This document shows positions 24,314 through 37,299 of a stretch of 64,000 nt of DNA, in pieces (position 1 is the first letter of the stretch; every line of letters starts with the position of its first letter). Position numbers and translations under genes: made by a program. Under the pieces are notes generated by a model. It was not told the origin of the DNA. It made no database searches and was given only the letters and a program-made list of their open reading frames with translations. Origin of the DNA: Melitaea cinxia (Eukaryota; Arthropoda; Insecta; Lepidoptera; Nymphalidae); contig NC_059419.1 of NCBI RefSeq assembly GCF_905220565.1, positions 4,216,001 through 4,280,000 on the forward strand, read 5' to 3'.

Positions 24314-24409
24314 TTTCCATGTCTGGCGCTAGGGTCGTCTGCGTATTCCAAGGGCTGGAGACCTCGAGGTTCTTGTTCTCCATAGGTTCCGTATACAAAA
24401 TCGTCATTT
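24314..24409 (-). CDS. Putative neuropeptide/prohormone precursor, coding exon 6
   Basis: Flanked by an acceptor atgatttcag and a strong donor gtaagta. The first base completes Gly202. The exon then reads NDDFVYGTYGEQEPRG and ends ADDPSARHG with two bases of a Lys codon. With exon 7 this makes Gly233-Lys234-Lys235, an amidation plus dibasic cleavage pattern that would leave ...SARH-amide if used. The alternative frame (MTILYTEP...) does not match the phases of the neighbouring exons. Confidence 0.75.
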
Positions 24410-26204
24410 CTGAAATCATAATAGCACTTAAGTACTGTTTGTGAAATATCTTAATCGTAATAACACTGTATGTGGTGACTGCATGTAGTGGTTACAAATA
24501 CTTCTTTAATAATTAAAAAAAAAATAATAAATCTGGATGCTGTATGTATTCCCGAAGAAAGACTGTTGTCTTTTAGAAAGCTTGTAGTTTGCTTGAAGTT
24601 GTTGTATTATTTTCCAAACGTCGATGGAAATACGCTGCTTGTCAACAGCAAGGCTGTATTCTCGAAGGACCAAAAAAACTGTATGGTCCTGTATGTGTGA
24701 GTGAAAGGTGACACGCGAGGGAAGGGTATGACGGAAACTAAACCCAATGAAAGTCGATCTATCACTTAGTTTATTAAGATTATTTTGAGTATACATAGGC
24801 AGAAGTACAGTGGTCATCCGTGGCAAACAAATAATAATTTCATTAGAAATCTGCATCAGGCACATTTGAATTGAATCGAAATTCTAAGTACTAAGAAACG
24901 TAATCATTACATGAGTGTATGTTATAAATATCAGCGTCTTCGGTGCGACAAAGCCAGTACTGCGGTCACCAACCCGCCTGCCCAGCGTGGTGACTACGGG
25001 CAAAATACATGAGTTCACGCATTTTTGGCGCGAACTTGTGGAGGCCTATGTCCAGCAGTGGACTGTATAGGCTGTAATGATGATGATGATGATGTTATAA
25101 ATAGAAACTAAAGAATCAACTACTAAATATACGATTTATTTCTAAATATAAAATTAGTATGCATATATAGGTAGTATGCATATCTAAAAGATAGTAAAAA
25201 ATTTCAACACTCTAAAGCACTTTATTCAAATTTCATACTTGTAAAACACGATGTCATCCGACAGTTTAAAGCGGATAAAAGGTTTGTTTAAATTTGAATT
25301 GTAAAGTGATATTGTAACTTTAAATATTTGAGAATTTTATTGTATTTCGTAAATGTTAAGTGGTTGAATATAGCGTTATTCATAAAAATAAATTGCAGAA
25401 ATGTATGTACGCATATAGTTTAAGAACGACTGCACCAAATTATATCGTTCTTTGTTTTTTTTTTTGTAAATTACTGTAAGAAATAGGTTTGTATATTAAA
25501 AATATATATATATATATATTCATTAAACAATAGTAATTCATATTATACTCGTAGTACTTATAATCTTTACAGGTATACTAAGCCGTCCTATTTATGCCCG
25601 TTTACACGCTCCACAATTGTCAGAAAGCTATTGCCGTTAACATCTGTCGCATTACCCAAAAGTTTTTAAACGGTCTACATTGGCATATACATACGAAATA
25701 CTAAGACAGGAAAACTGTTCATCCCAAAAAATTGATATTCTAAAACAATTATATAAAACTTGGTGATGTAAATATATATTAACTAGCCGACTCGACAAAA
25801 GTTGTCTTGTTAACGCTATTTAAAAATAGGGGTTGGTGGTGGAAGAGTGAAAATTTAGGGTATGTATTTCTCAACGCTAAATCATAATAAAATAAAAAAT
25901 AAATAATTTACCTAAAAACTAAAAAAAATTGGGGGCGGACTACCCTTAACATTTAGGGGGATGAAAAATAGATGTTGTTCGATTCTCAGTTCAGTCTACC
26001 CAATATGCACACAAAATTTCATGAGAATCGGTCAAGCCGTTTCGGAGGAGTTTAACTACAAACACTGCGACACGACAATTTTATATATTAGATTTTACAT
26101 TTTTCCTGTGTTTGAATTTATTAAGCGAAAAATTTTAAGGTAGTCAATTTTAAGTAAAGACATCATTGAACATACTGTTTGAGTAGTAATTTGTTTTGGA
26201 AAGC

Positions 26205-26450
26205 ATCATCATCATTTCAGCATATCGCAGTGCACCGCTGGACATAGGCCTCCATGAGTTCGTGCCAAAAATGGCGTAAACTCATGTGTTTTGCCCATAG
26301 TCACCACGCGGGGCTGGAGGGTTGGTGACCGCAGGGCTGGTTTTTTTAGTTTCAAGGTAGTAGTGGATCTGTGTTATCCCTTAGTCGCCTCTTACAACAC
26401 CCACGGGAAGTGAAGGGGAGGCTATATTCTTACTGCCGTAGCAACACAGC
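26205..26450 (-). repeat. SINE-like repeat, 'ccagcagtggact' family (reversed)
   Basis: The + strand shows cataggcctccatgagttcg, ttgcccatagtcaccacg and ccttagtcgcctcttaca, the reverse complements of the family landmarks. The copy is internally deleted compared with 37300-37680. Confidence 0.8.
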
Positions 26451-27412
26451 GTAAATTGAGTTTGGAAAGCATGAACTGAGTGTTAATTCTTACTTTTATC
26501 ACCATATGTATAATATTTAGGGTTTCTTTTTGCGATTTTCTTGTATACATATTAGTATACATATGAGTATATGTAAAATAGTATTATTTCTGTGAAAATT
26601 AAATACGCATTTTCTCATATTATTTCAAAATATTATAAAAAAAAACTAAAACCTTTATCTTTATAGTTATTAACAAAAAACAAAGTATGTCTAAAACGTA
26701 AGAATATCTGAAAATGTTTACAATTGAAATGACACAACAATTAGTTTAATTAACAACCATCGTGTTCAATACGCCGTGAATCAAAGTATCTCGGACCTCG
26801 CCATAATTACTTTTGTGATAGCTTTACAAAAATCTCTTAAAGATCGTTCATTAATCATAAACGTCGCGTTTGCCTCGCTCCATTTTATTATGTATTTTAA
26901 ATTCTCGGAATGCTTTGGATAGTAAATTTATATTAAAGTCAGGAAATAAAATGAAATTTTGTTTCAGAATTTTTATAATTATCTCAAGCAGAGATAAAGT
27001 GTTTTTCTTTTCTTTCGTTTTAAGCAATTTTAAGATTAGAGGTTTAATTTATTATGCCGTGTTTCTTAAGCATTGTGGGAAATCCGTTGTGATTAGCTTT
27101 TTAATTCTATGCTTGTCAAATTGTTTCATATTCTTTTTTTTCAAGAAATGTGTGTGGGTGTGAAAGGCAGCAGAATCTAAAACTTAAAATCAAAATATTC
27201 TGTATTCAAGTAGGATTGAAAAGCACTAAAAGTGCTTTCGTCATTTCAATAATCATTTTTTTTTGTTTTAATTATTTATTTACAGTTATAAGTGAAGCTA
27301 TGACAACCAATTCGGAATGGTAAGAAACTCCGCAGTTATTCTTTAAACAAACTCCGTTATTTAAATCATTTTTTTGTTCGGAAACGATATTTTGTTACAT
27401 CTTTCAAGGTAC

Positions 27413-27694
27413 CAGCTGACAAACCTTCTACCGAGATACATCCAGCTGACATTAATTTTCATTCATAATTTTTAGTTGAGATGAAGTCATTGGAAATATT
27501 TTTTTTCATGTTCAAGCAGCCAGCTGACGTATAATCCATCATGTTATGGTCAGCTGACTTTATTTATTCTTCGAGATATTAGGTAAACTACTATCCGACA
27601 AATTTTAAAGTGGGAGGTAATGACTGAAAAAACTTTTTTTTTCTACACGCGTGGGAGGCCGCCACTGACCGCCCCACCCACGGAGTCGCAGCTG
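27413..27694. promoter_or_regulatory. Cluster of five CAGCTGAC E-boxes (possible enhancer)
   Basis: The palindromic E-box CAGCTG occurs at 27413, 27443, 27521, 27551 and 27689, each time followed by AC. The repeated flanking bases argue against coincidence. The last site sits in a GC-rich island (27648-27710) with ccgccccacccacgg and gcgtgggaggccgcca in opposite orientation. CAGCTG is the core bound by class II bHLH/Daughterless-type dimers. The enhancer role is inferred from clustering only. Confidence 0.45.
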
Positions 27695-28101
27695 ACGGTC
27701 GCGAATATTCATAATATAAATCCCTAATGCATTTTACGATTCGATTGTTTCGATTAACAGGAAATTGGTCATGAAAATCTGTCATTGGCTCCTAGACCAT
27801 AATTATAGTTGTAACTGTAAAACTTTTGAGCTTAGTCTAATTTACTATTACTTTGTTGTAATATTTATAATACTTAAATTGAAATTCACTCAAATAATAC
27901 GTAACACTATCTGTCTATTAAATTAAAGGAACAGTTAGTAAGGAAGTCAATAGTAATATTTATTACGCTTTCAAAACTTCTATACAACTTTATATTTACA
28001 CTTGGATTAACACACATCTATTTTTATTCCGGAATTCCCCTGGGGTCAGACCTTATGAAATTGGGGTAAAATCAGTATGTATAAAGTTGAAAACTTCTTA
28101 C

Positions 28102-28209
28102 CCGCGGCCAGCTGCAATCTCTTTCAGTTCCTGCTTTTGTTCAGTTTCGTATTTCCTCTGGAGTTCGCGGACGTGCTCTTGCCGAATCAATTTCTTTAAG
28201 GCTTCGAAA
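28102..28209 (-). CDS. Putative neuropeptide/prohormone precursor, coding exon 5
   Basis: Acceptor aatattaccacag and donor gtaagaag. It encodes FEALKKLIRQEHVREL, QRKYETEQKQELKEI and AAGR. The exon is Lys/Glu/Gln-rich and probably forms an amphipathic helix (residues about 167-200). It contains possible dibasic sites KK (171-172) and RK (184-185). Both phases are 2 and match exons 4 and 6. Confidence 0.78.
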
Positions 28210-28390
28210 CTGTGGTAATATTATTGTTCTTATTAGTTCATAAATCTATTGAATAAAAATGAATTGTTAAATGCGCTACCAAGCGTAAAACTCGAAAATG
28301 GTTGAAACAATTTAGTTATTTCGTATACTTTGTAGATGTTTGTTACGAAATAATGGAAATTTCGTAAATAAATGTAAAATTTACGGTAAC

Positions 28391-28730
28391 TTCATCATCA
28401 TCATTACAGCCTATACAGTCCACTGCTGGACATAGGCCTCCACAAGTTTACGTCAAAAATAACGTGAACTTGTGTGTTTTGCCCATAGTCACCACGCTGG
28501 GCAGGCGGGTTGGTGACCGCAGGGCTGACTTTCTCGCACCGAAGACGCTGCTGCCCGTCTTCGGTCTGTGTATTTCAAAGCCAGCAGTTGGATGGTTATC
28601 CCGCCATCGTTCGGCTTTTTAAGTTCCAAGGTGCTAGTGGAACTGTGTTATCCCTTAGTCGCCTCTTACGACACCCACGGGAAGAGAGGGGGTGGCTATA
28701 TTCTTTAATGCCGTAACCACACAGTACACA
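28391..28730 (-). repeat. SINE-like repeat, 'ccagcagtggact' family (reversed, nearly full)
   Basis: The + strand runs from ttacagcctatacagtccac through ggcaggcgggttggtgaccg and ccgtcttcggtctgtgtatt to gcctcttacgacacccacgg. It is the reverse complement of the copy at 37300. Confidence 0.85.
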
Positions 28731-28904
28731 GTTTACGGTAACTTAACAATTATTATTTAAACTAAGCGTTTGACAGTTAACAAGACAAGAGAAAGTCTAC
28801 CGGGTGAGCTGGTTGTGAATACAATACACATATTATATATAACAATATTTTCTACTGAAATCATAAAGAATCATTAGTAAAATTATTGTATTTATATAAA
28901 TTGC

Positions 28905-29075
28905 ACACAGGAGCTCTGGTTACCTTACTCTCTAACAAAAACACAACATTGCCACTGCTTGAAAGCAGTATTATTTAGCTTTGATCTTCTGTAAGACCGA
29001 GGTACACTACCCCAGTCGGGCTGCTCTTTAATTTGAGCAGGAAATTTCCTGCTGTGCCCTAGCTCAGTTCTAACT
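28905..29075 (-). repeat. SINE-like repeat, 'caagcagtattgtgttcc' family (reversed)
   Basis: It contains ggagctctggttaccttact, cttgaaagcagtattattta, gatcttctgtaagaccgagg and gagcaggaaatttcctgctg, which match the 9560-9850 copy on the opposite strand. Confidence 0.75.
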
Positions 29076-30068
29076 TAACGTTTAGAATAGCCATAATATA
29101 TGAATATGATCACACAAAATAATTTGTGATATAAAATAGGATATGAAACCACGTTGAAGTTCCGAATAATTTCTCTCGCAAGTTTCACGTCATTGCAGAT
29201 TATCCGAGATTAATCCTTATTTGGAAGTACGGGGAGCGTTCGCATGGAGATCTAGTTTCAGTTTAATACTGAAAATACATCATAACTTTTTACTTATCTC
29301 GTCTGTGTGATAGAGTATGTTCTAGTGGAAATTTCTAGACTAATATTTCAGTTTTTTAAGTAAATTTTAATGATTTTAATCGTATATTTTAATTTATATT
29401 TAATGAGATTTTGAATGAAAGATGATCAAGCTGATTTAAATTTTTGCAAGAAAAATACAAAATTTACGTGATTAAATTCGTTTAAAAAACTGATTATCCT
29501 AATCCTAAGAATTCATTTTACTTTTTCTTTTGAATAATAAATAATGTGAAATATTGTTTTTACATTTTTGTGTAATTTACAACGTAACGTACGTTTTGCC
29601 AAACACGATTTCGACAATTTCATTAGTATATTTTTTACTATTTACTGTTTGTTGATATTATTTTTCAAGAACCGCGGGTAGACGTAAAAATATTATCATT
29701 GAAAGAAACGAAATTAACATTTTATCTCTGTTGTTTTCTTTAAAAGCTTGTAACAAATGGCCACAAAATTTATGACTACCTTCGTAACAAGACCTACCTC
29801 ACAAAAAAAATCATCAAAATCCATTCATAATTGGTCGAGAAATCGCATAACAAACATACAAAAAAAATGTAGTCCATTAGAGAATCTCCTTTTTTTAAAT
29901 CGGTTAAAAATGAAAACCTGTACCGAGTTGTCTATATTATCTACTCATGTGCTTGATTGCATTTCTTGTGGTTCAGACAAGGTATAGTATTTAATTACAC
30001 TTAACTCTTCATGCTCCTCTGTAACCTTAGTCAGTACTTTATATGTATTAGTTAAAAACATATTTTAC

Positions 30069-30178
30069 CTGTCTCTCTGTGGTGGTACCATGAAGGCCGG
30101 TCCACCGCGAGGTCGAGACGGTCCAGGGTACCGAAGAATCTTTCCAGAAGTATGTGGCACGTTCAACATTCCGAACAT
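30069..30178 (-). CDS. Putative neuropeptide/prohormone precursor, coding exon 4
   Basis: Acceptor aaattgttacag and donor gtaaaat. It encodes MFGMLNVPHTSGKILRYPG, then PSRPRGGPAFMVPPQRD, with a Ser split to exon 5. It is Pro/Arg/Gly-rich. The leading Met is internal (residue 130), since exon 3 ends in phase 0 directly before it. The overall low complexity and basic residues fit a processed secreted precursor. Confidence 0.78.
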
Positions 30179-31409
30179 CTGTAACAATTTAATTATTAAT
30201 AATTGATTTAATATAACCTTATTTCAATGAAATAAACTCGGATCACAAAAATATTCACCGATTTATTTCACTGCTTGATCTGTTCACATTGAAATGTTCC
30301 CCACTGACGTTACAAAGTGATTATTCAGACATCTAACCTCTTAATTCCATCTACCCTACAAAAATCATTAACTTTAAGCATTGCTACATATAAATAATCG
30401 ATACTAACAATTATTCTAGTTTTAACATTGATATTATTACTTGATTATAACAATATTAATACTTGATTCTAATAACTGACTAATACTTGATTCTAACAAA
30501 TTATATACTAACAAATTATAAGAATAAATAAACGCCTTACACTCGAAAACACACACACAAATGCCCACAAACGCGCAAACGGCGGTCGAACGCGAGACCG
30601 CTAGCACCCATACACTCGTATTTAAAAAATTAATATATATTCTATTATTATTATTATTTTATGGGAGTACGAAATTGCCGTGAATCTTGGAAATTTTCAC
30701 ATCTCGATAATAACTAAGTACTTTGTAAGCGTTCTCTCAATTAAGTTTATATTTAGCTCGTCCTCTTAAGAGCGAATACATGTACCGTGTAAGGAATCTA
30801 GTCATGAACTGCTAATTTTAAAACTTTTTTAAGTTAAAATATTTAGAATAAAAATACAACTTTAGGTAAAGAGATTATAAAGAAATACTAAATTATACCG
30901 ATCAAAAAAGTATATTTTTTCATTTTTTCCTCTCTTTTTGTTTGGTCGTTGTTGGCCGCGTATGCCAAATCTGCCTTATAATAAATAGCGTGTAACAACA
31001 CGTCCTTTTATTATTTCGATTATATATAGTGGCTTTTAAGAAGCGAGACACTTTATTAAGTAAGTAATAGTTACTGTTAGTCATAAACATCATTGTAATG
31101 ACAGGAATGGAACATGTTTCCAGTTTAGAATAATGAAAGTGAATTAGTAACATTTTACCCGCTTTTGTGATATGACTGTATCCAATAGAAAAGATTTATG
31201 GAGTGTTTTTATTTTTCTTTTATATCTATTCGCAATTGTGAATTTAAAAGTTATAGTTTATTTATTGGTATAAAACTATGACAATAATGGCCTATTTTTC
31301 TTCCCGCTGTTAGATTTGTTCGTAATTTATCTGTAATATAAACTTTATTTACAACCGTTGTAATTGGCCCTAAAAATGGTGGAAAGTATTCAAAGTGTAA
31401 ATTTAAAAA

Positions 31410-31735
31410 GTAACACATTCAACATCCCACCGTTGGACATAGGCCTCTTTCTCCATGTATGAGAAGGATTGGAGCTTACTCCACCGGTTGGCGGATTTGT
31501 TCCCTACTATAAGTAACGATCGCTATTAGGTATTTATGATAACAACCGGGACCGATGGCTTGACGTACTTTCCGAGGCACGGTGTAGAGACAGACAAGGA
31601 CAGACATCCAAACACCGGAATAATATAAATAATATTTGTACAAATACAAGTATTCATCCCCGCCGACCGAATCGAACCCGCAAATGTGTAGGCGACTACT
31701 CCCACCACCACCAGAGCGGTTATTGTAAACAACCA
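31410..31735 (-). repeat. tRNA-headed SINE (reversed)
   Basis: The + strand begins with the tail cataggcctctttctccatg, continues with gtaacgatcgctattaggta and gaccgatggcttgacgtact, and ends with a tRNA-like head whose B box reads cgaatcgaacc (reverse complement of GGTTCGATTCG). Confidence 0.8.
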
Positions 31736-31955
31736 TTTATTACATTTTATATTATGAATAAGTGTCTCTTCCACGAAACATATTTATAGAATAAATGTGG
31801 GCAGCAGTTACCCTATGATACGTTGGTTGAATAGCTTAGGGGTTTCAAAGCGTACATAAAAAAAGGTTTCAATAAGTATAAAATGTAATCTAATATAAAA
31901 TTTACATAACAAAGAAAAAAGATATGTTCGAAGCAGCTTACTACGACACGTAAAG

Positions 31956-31960
<5 letters not shown>

Positions 31961-31986
<26 letters not shown>

Positions 31987-31989
31987 AGA

Positions 31990-32062
<73 letters not shown>

Positions 32063-32069
32063 TGTGTGA
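31961..32069 (+). repeat. GT dinucleotide microsatellite
   Basis: A long tg run interrupted by gagagtc and a single ta. Confidence 0.95.
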
Positions 32070-32487
32070 TAAACTATTCTATGTATATAAATCATGATAG
32101 TTGAATCAGTTTATCAGACAGATTTTTTGAATCATCCATTATCCAGCAGCTTTTAATAGTTCACTGCTGGACATAGGCCTCCACTAATGTTCGTCATTCT
32201 CTCCGGTTCTGCGCCTTCTGAATGTAGTGGCTTTCCACTGTCTTCTTCAGGTTCTCATATTTTTAGATGATCAGGTGTTCAGGATTTTTGTATATGTACA
32301 AAACATAAATTTATAAGCTATATAGGATGACCCATAAGTTCAGGAAGCAAGAATTGAAACAAATATAAATATCCATCCCGAGCGGGAATCGAATCTAATA
32401 CCGCCAGTGTTTATGTCCACCGCACACCACTAACCCGAATTAGTTGCCAAATTTTACAATTTATATAAATATTTTTTTTATCATTTC

Positions 32488-32800
32488 ACTAGCTTCTGCC
32501 TGCGACTTCGTCCGCGTGGAATAAGAACAATTCTGTCATACATGATTCTTGTGAAACTTCTACTGTTTACGCAGCGCACGCAGCGGAAGCTCTCAAAAGA
32601 AAAAAAAACCCTATTTCAAACATTCTTCATTGGTGCTCCGCTCCTATTGGTCTTAGCTTGCTAATATATATAATATGGGCTATCTAACACTGAAAGAATT
32701 TTTCAAATCGGACCAGTACTTCCTGAAATTAGCGCGTTCAAGCAAACAAACAAAGAAACGAGCTAAATTTTCAGCTTTATAATATTAGTATAGATAAAAA
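32488..32800 (+). repeat. RTE-like LINE 3' tail fragment
   Basis: It starts ctagcttctgcctgcgactt and continues cgtccgcgtggaa. Near the end are caaatcggaccagtacttcc and gctttataatattagtatag, the common lepidopteran RTE-type 3' terminus. No RT frame remains. Confidence 0.65.
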
Positions 32801-33396
32801 ACTATCGTATTAATCATTTATAAATTTTAATAATTATAAGTGTACAAAGTGCGATAGCTGTGACGTATTGAGATCAAGTCAATCGCTATTACCATATTAA
32901 TAGCGTTTGACTGAAGTTCAATCGCTCCATTGATCTTTTACACGTAATTCTTTTACACGTAATTAAATAAATTAAATAAATAAATAAAATAAATAAATAA
33001 ATAATTAAACGCCTGTTCTAAACATTTAACAAGTTAAACTAATTTCATAGTAATCGCTATCAATTCATAACTATGAAAACATTAATTTCACATCAAAGTA
33101 TTAATAAATAAAAATTATTTAAATTTATATTAATTTTAAAATATATCTGGATAGAATTGAATATGAAATTTTAATTGACGATATTTATCATATTTAAAAG
33201 TAATATTTTTTTTTGAAAAGAAAAAAGTAAAAAAAAGTAACATGTAACTCAATTTATAATAAAGAACAAGCAACGCCATCTTTTCAGTCTAAAAATGTGT
33301 TTCTTGGGTTACATTTATTGATAATAATAATTTGTCGATGAACGTAGACAAAAAAATTATAATTATAAAAAAGAAGTATACAACAACGTGTTGTAT

Positions 33397-33403
33397 AAAA
33401 AAA
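33397..33403 (-). terminator. RNA polymerase III terminator of tRNA-Arg
   Basis: A run of seven T on the - strand, six bases after the tRNA 3' end. Confidence 0.8.
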
Positions 33404-33409
33404 TTCACG

Positions 33410-33482
33410 CGACCCTGCCAGGATTCGAACCTGGAATCTTCTGATCCGTAGTCAGACGCGTTATCCGTTGCGCCACAGGGCC
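33410..33482 (-). tRNA. tRNA-Arg(ACG)
   Basis: The reverse complement folds into a full 73-nt cloverleaf. The acceptor GGCCCTG pairs with CAGGGTC (one G-U) and the discriminator is G. The D arm is GCGCAACGGATAACGC. The anticodon arm TCTGA-CTACGGA-TCAGA has U33 and anticodon ACG (inosine-modified, decoding CGN). The T arm is CCAGG-TTCGAAT-CCTGG. A-box and B-box promoters are intact, and a T7 terminator follows. It is not spliced and closely resembles known insect tRNA-Arg(ACG). It lies inside a protein-gene intron, on the same strand as the host gene. Confidence 0.96.
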
Positions 33483-34234
33483 TGTGCTGAACTTGTTAAA
33501 TTTTGTCATCAGAAGTAGACTGAGAAACATAAGCAAGTTACAAATTCCATCGCAGTTTCAGTTGCTGTGACTTTCATATTAATAAAACATTTCTATATTG
33601 AATCGTAGCATGACGTTTTATAGTCTGTTTGTTTTCAATAATAAACAAAAATAAAATAATAATATTTATTTATATAGACCATTACTTGCTGACACGGTGC
33701 ACATTAGTTCCGATATATACATTATTTGAGAATATCTATTTTTAATTTTTTTAATACAAATCTTGCCCTTACAGTAATAATAATTAAGAATTATTTGGTT
33801 TGGTGCAGTCACTTTAAGTTACGCGTTCATAAGTAGCGCCCAAAGCATCTTATAAATATACACTTCAAAGCTGCCATGATTCAAAGTACTTTCAAAGTTT
33901 ACTTAGCTTGCTTTATTTATAAAATAATTTTTATTTTTTTTCGCTGCCACAGCTTTTACACGGTACGTGTTATTTAATTAGATTCAGTAATTTCTACGTT
34001 TTTTTTTTGTTTAAATAAATGTATACTATTTATAATAATATTACAGTCTAATTTAATTATTTCTGATTCTTTATCTTTGTTTTATTTAACATTCAGTTAT
34101 TTTAGGGACATCATATCAACGTAATATGCAATAATTTACAAAACAGATTATTATTATAAGATAAGAGACGAAATTAATATTGACAGTAGGTAGGTATACT
34201 TTTTGTGTTATCGCGTTTATTTATCATTTTATTT

Positions 34235-34460
34235 TAAAATGGCTGTGCCCGCGACTTCTGCCGCGTCAAATTTAACAAAAAAGTTATTTTTCAGTTCGCA
34301 GACTTATGAAATAAATAAACTTCTAAAATAAAAGTAGCCTAAGTTACCCCTTATTACATCAGCTATCTGCCAGTGAAAGTCACGTCAAAATCGGCCCAGC
34401 CGTTTCAGAGATTAGCCGAAATAAGCTGACAGCCTGAACAGACAAAAATTGAAAAAAATG
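34235..34460 (+). repeat. RTE-like interspersed repeat fragment
   Basis: It contains gctgtgcccgcgacttctgc, acaaaaaagttatttttcag and caaaatcggcccagccgttt. A reversed relative lies at 48635-48840. Confidence 0.6.
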
Positions 34461-37299
34461 TTATTTTGGTATAGGTATGTAATGTGTATACATGCATATT
34501 AGTCCAGTCATTACGTCGGAAAAATCGGGTTAGAAATGCAAATGAACCGAGAAAGCCAATTTTGGATATTACGTAGGGGATGGCTAGAAAAGCTTAAGTT
34601 CAAATTGTCGACCAAAATAACCTTGTGGGTTTTTCGCCATCTTGAAAAAAGGGTTAAATTCAGTTTTTTTTTATCATAACTCGGTTCCCCGTTGAGATAC
34701 GAAAATTTTTTTTTGAATACTTTTTTGTTGCTCTTTTTACGATCTACAATTAAGGTCCTATACATTTTTCACGTATCGATCATCGTTATCGAGATATCGT
34801 TAAAAAAAGCCACAAATTTTGGAAGAAAAAATTATTTTTCGCTATTTCCTTTTTTCTAGATATGTATAGATGATATTGTTGGGGATTCCTTCGTTTCTAC
34901 TTAGTGTATCATGTTCCTTTAGTGTATAACTTTCTAAAATAGTTTTTAAAGCTGAACAGTAACACGCAAACTATTGAACTATTTAGGCAGGTAGTTGTAT
35001 TTTGACATGTCACATGACATTTGACATCACATTGCCTATATGTAGTCTGTAATTTGTGAAATTTTTGTATATATACATACATATTTGGTTTAGTTGTATT
35101 ATCTTCTTTATACTATTTCACGTTTTGGTTCTGTAATGTCATGATATATTTTCAAAGAAAAAAGCATATTTTTTTTCTTATTAATGGCTATTAACATACC
35201 CTAAATACGTATCATTGCTCTTTCTATTTTTACTATGTATTAGGCATAATTCTTTAGTCTAGACTTAATCGTTTATACAAAGGACAAATGACGCCACAAT
35301 ACACGATATATCAAAATGAAATACGTCGAACGAAAAACGTAGTTACAAAAAAATCCCATCGTTTTTACCCATTTTATACAGTTAAAAGCTACTAGTGTTT
35401 AATATTTGTGTGAATTAAACGCCGAGTTAACACCGAGTGAGTGTACGGAGATAATTAATTTTATTGTTAGACCACACTCCGTTGAAAACGAGGAAAAAAT
35501 ACTTCAACATCAAAGCACGGAAAACAAAGGAGGCGGTGTGGCACCGGTCGAGGCTTTTGTTATAAAAGAATTCAGTTTAAAAGTGCGTGCTCGTTTCAAC
35601 TAATTATTTAATGTAAATAAGAGACTGTTAATTTTAAACGTTATCTTTTTATTTTGTAATACAGGATATTTTTGACAGGTGATTTTTAAATGACTTCACA
35701 AAAGAAAAAAGCCTTTCAGTTCGACTTTTTAAAATGTGTATTATATTATAATTTTTACTGGGTGTATATTTTATCGAAGAACGCGAACTTGGGGAGGCCT
35801 ATGTACAGCAGTGGACTGCAATAGGCTGAACTGACTGACAGACTGACTGATATTTTAATAATTCTTTTTTTGTTCCAAGGGAAAAAAAAAAACGAGATCT
35901 GATAAGTGGTTTTTCAGATATCTCTTGTAATGTGTATATACTATACTATTATGATAAACTTTTCGATGTAATTTAAAGACGGTTTTTTTATATAAAAAAA
36001 GGTTAAATATAATTATTTAACCTTATTTTGACTTAATTTGGAGAACTTTCATCATTTTAATCACAAAAATATCGTACAATAAAGTAAAAACGTGATAAAT
36101 TCTATAACATAATTCTTAGTAAAACGGAACCAACAAAGTGTTTGACATCTTGTTCGCAAATCAATCATTTGTTTGATTTTTTCAACGTCTCTTTGGCCAA
36201 AACCTTTTTTTGTTTGTATTTCCCCGATTTCTTTTCATTCGGATTCGTTTTTGTTTTTCTCGTTAACTGTCATCCCATCTATTTTTTATGTTTAGCTTCC
36301 GGCCTTGAGTAAGAAATCGTTTATTTACAACGAAATTTTGTTTAACGATGATTTATGGTTTTATTTTCCGCTGTGAGATGTAAGGAAATATTGTGATCGT
36401 TACAATATTTTCTTACATTTTACTATTTATAGAATTCGATAAAAGATTTCGTCTATTAATTTACTGATAGTTTAAAAACTGCCTTGCAAAAGAATGATTT
36501 AGAATTTATTTCCTTTTATACTGAGTACCTATACTATACTAAGAGCCGTTAAAGCTTTAAGCTTAAGACGATATCGCACATGCTGGTAGTATTATGTAAT
36601 GTTTTTACTATTTTTTTTCCACTGTTCATGTTTGTATTGTTATATATTTTGTGTACAACAATTAATCTAAAAAACCAAATTAATATTTTAATAATCTGAA
36701 ATATTTATTTTTTCCTGTCTACTTTTATATATTAAAAATAATTTAAATTCAAACTTTTAATTAAAATCTAGTTCGATAACAATCTTTGCCATGTCCTTGA
36801 CCTTAAACTTTAATGAAATACACAAAACCGTTGAAACTCTTAACTTTCTTCGATGACGAAATACTGTTAAATACAAACTTTACCGACTTTCAAGTTTGTT
36901 TTGTAATTATTTAATTCTTAGTTATGTAACCGTAGGTCGTAACATCTGCGAAGTGTGGACCACATAAGTACTTAGAACAAAGACTTTTTATATTTTTACA
37001 ATTAAGTAAATAACTTTTTTTTCAATTTTAATAAATAACTTTTAAGTACATGAGATATTTTTTAGGTACGTAAACCTATACGCGCTCCCGAATCTTGTCT
37101 GGCGCACTCGGTAGGCTCGAAACTTGTCTACTTTGCCTTTCCTTGTATTAATTGAATAAATACAACTCTAATATGCGATGATTGCGGTTTAAACTTCATA
37201 TAAAAACAAATATTAACTTCTCTTTTAAGTCATAATTTTATTATATTCCCGGTTTTATAAAAATATACTTTATTTTATTTCATCTTTATAGTCTGTCGT

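Larger units (their letters stand above)
24410..28101 (-). other. Intron 6 of the precursor gene
   Basis: It holds SINE pieces at 24930-25098 and 26205-26450, a TA microsatellite near 25502-25520, an RTE-like degenerate element at 25785-26100 with gccgtttcggaggagttta, and an E-box cluster at 27413-27694. No other exon was seen. Confidence 0.6.

Noticed and set aside
24314..24409. Alternative frame of exon 6 starting MTILYTEP
   Set aside because: Its phase does not agree with the donor of exon 5 or the acceptor of exon 7.
31808..32095. Thr-His repeat frame on the - strand
   Set aside because: Translation of the GT microsatellite.
35406..35603. 65-residue + strand frame with balanced composition
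   Set aside because: It has no ATG, no splice partners that I could find and no recognised domain. It may be a transposon remnant.
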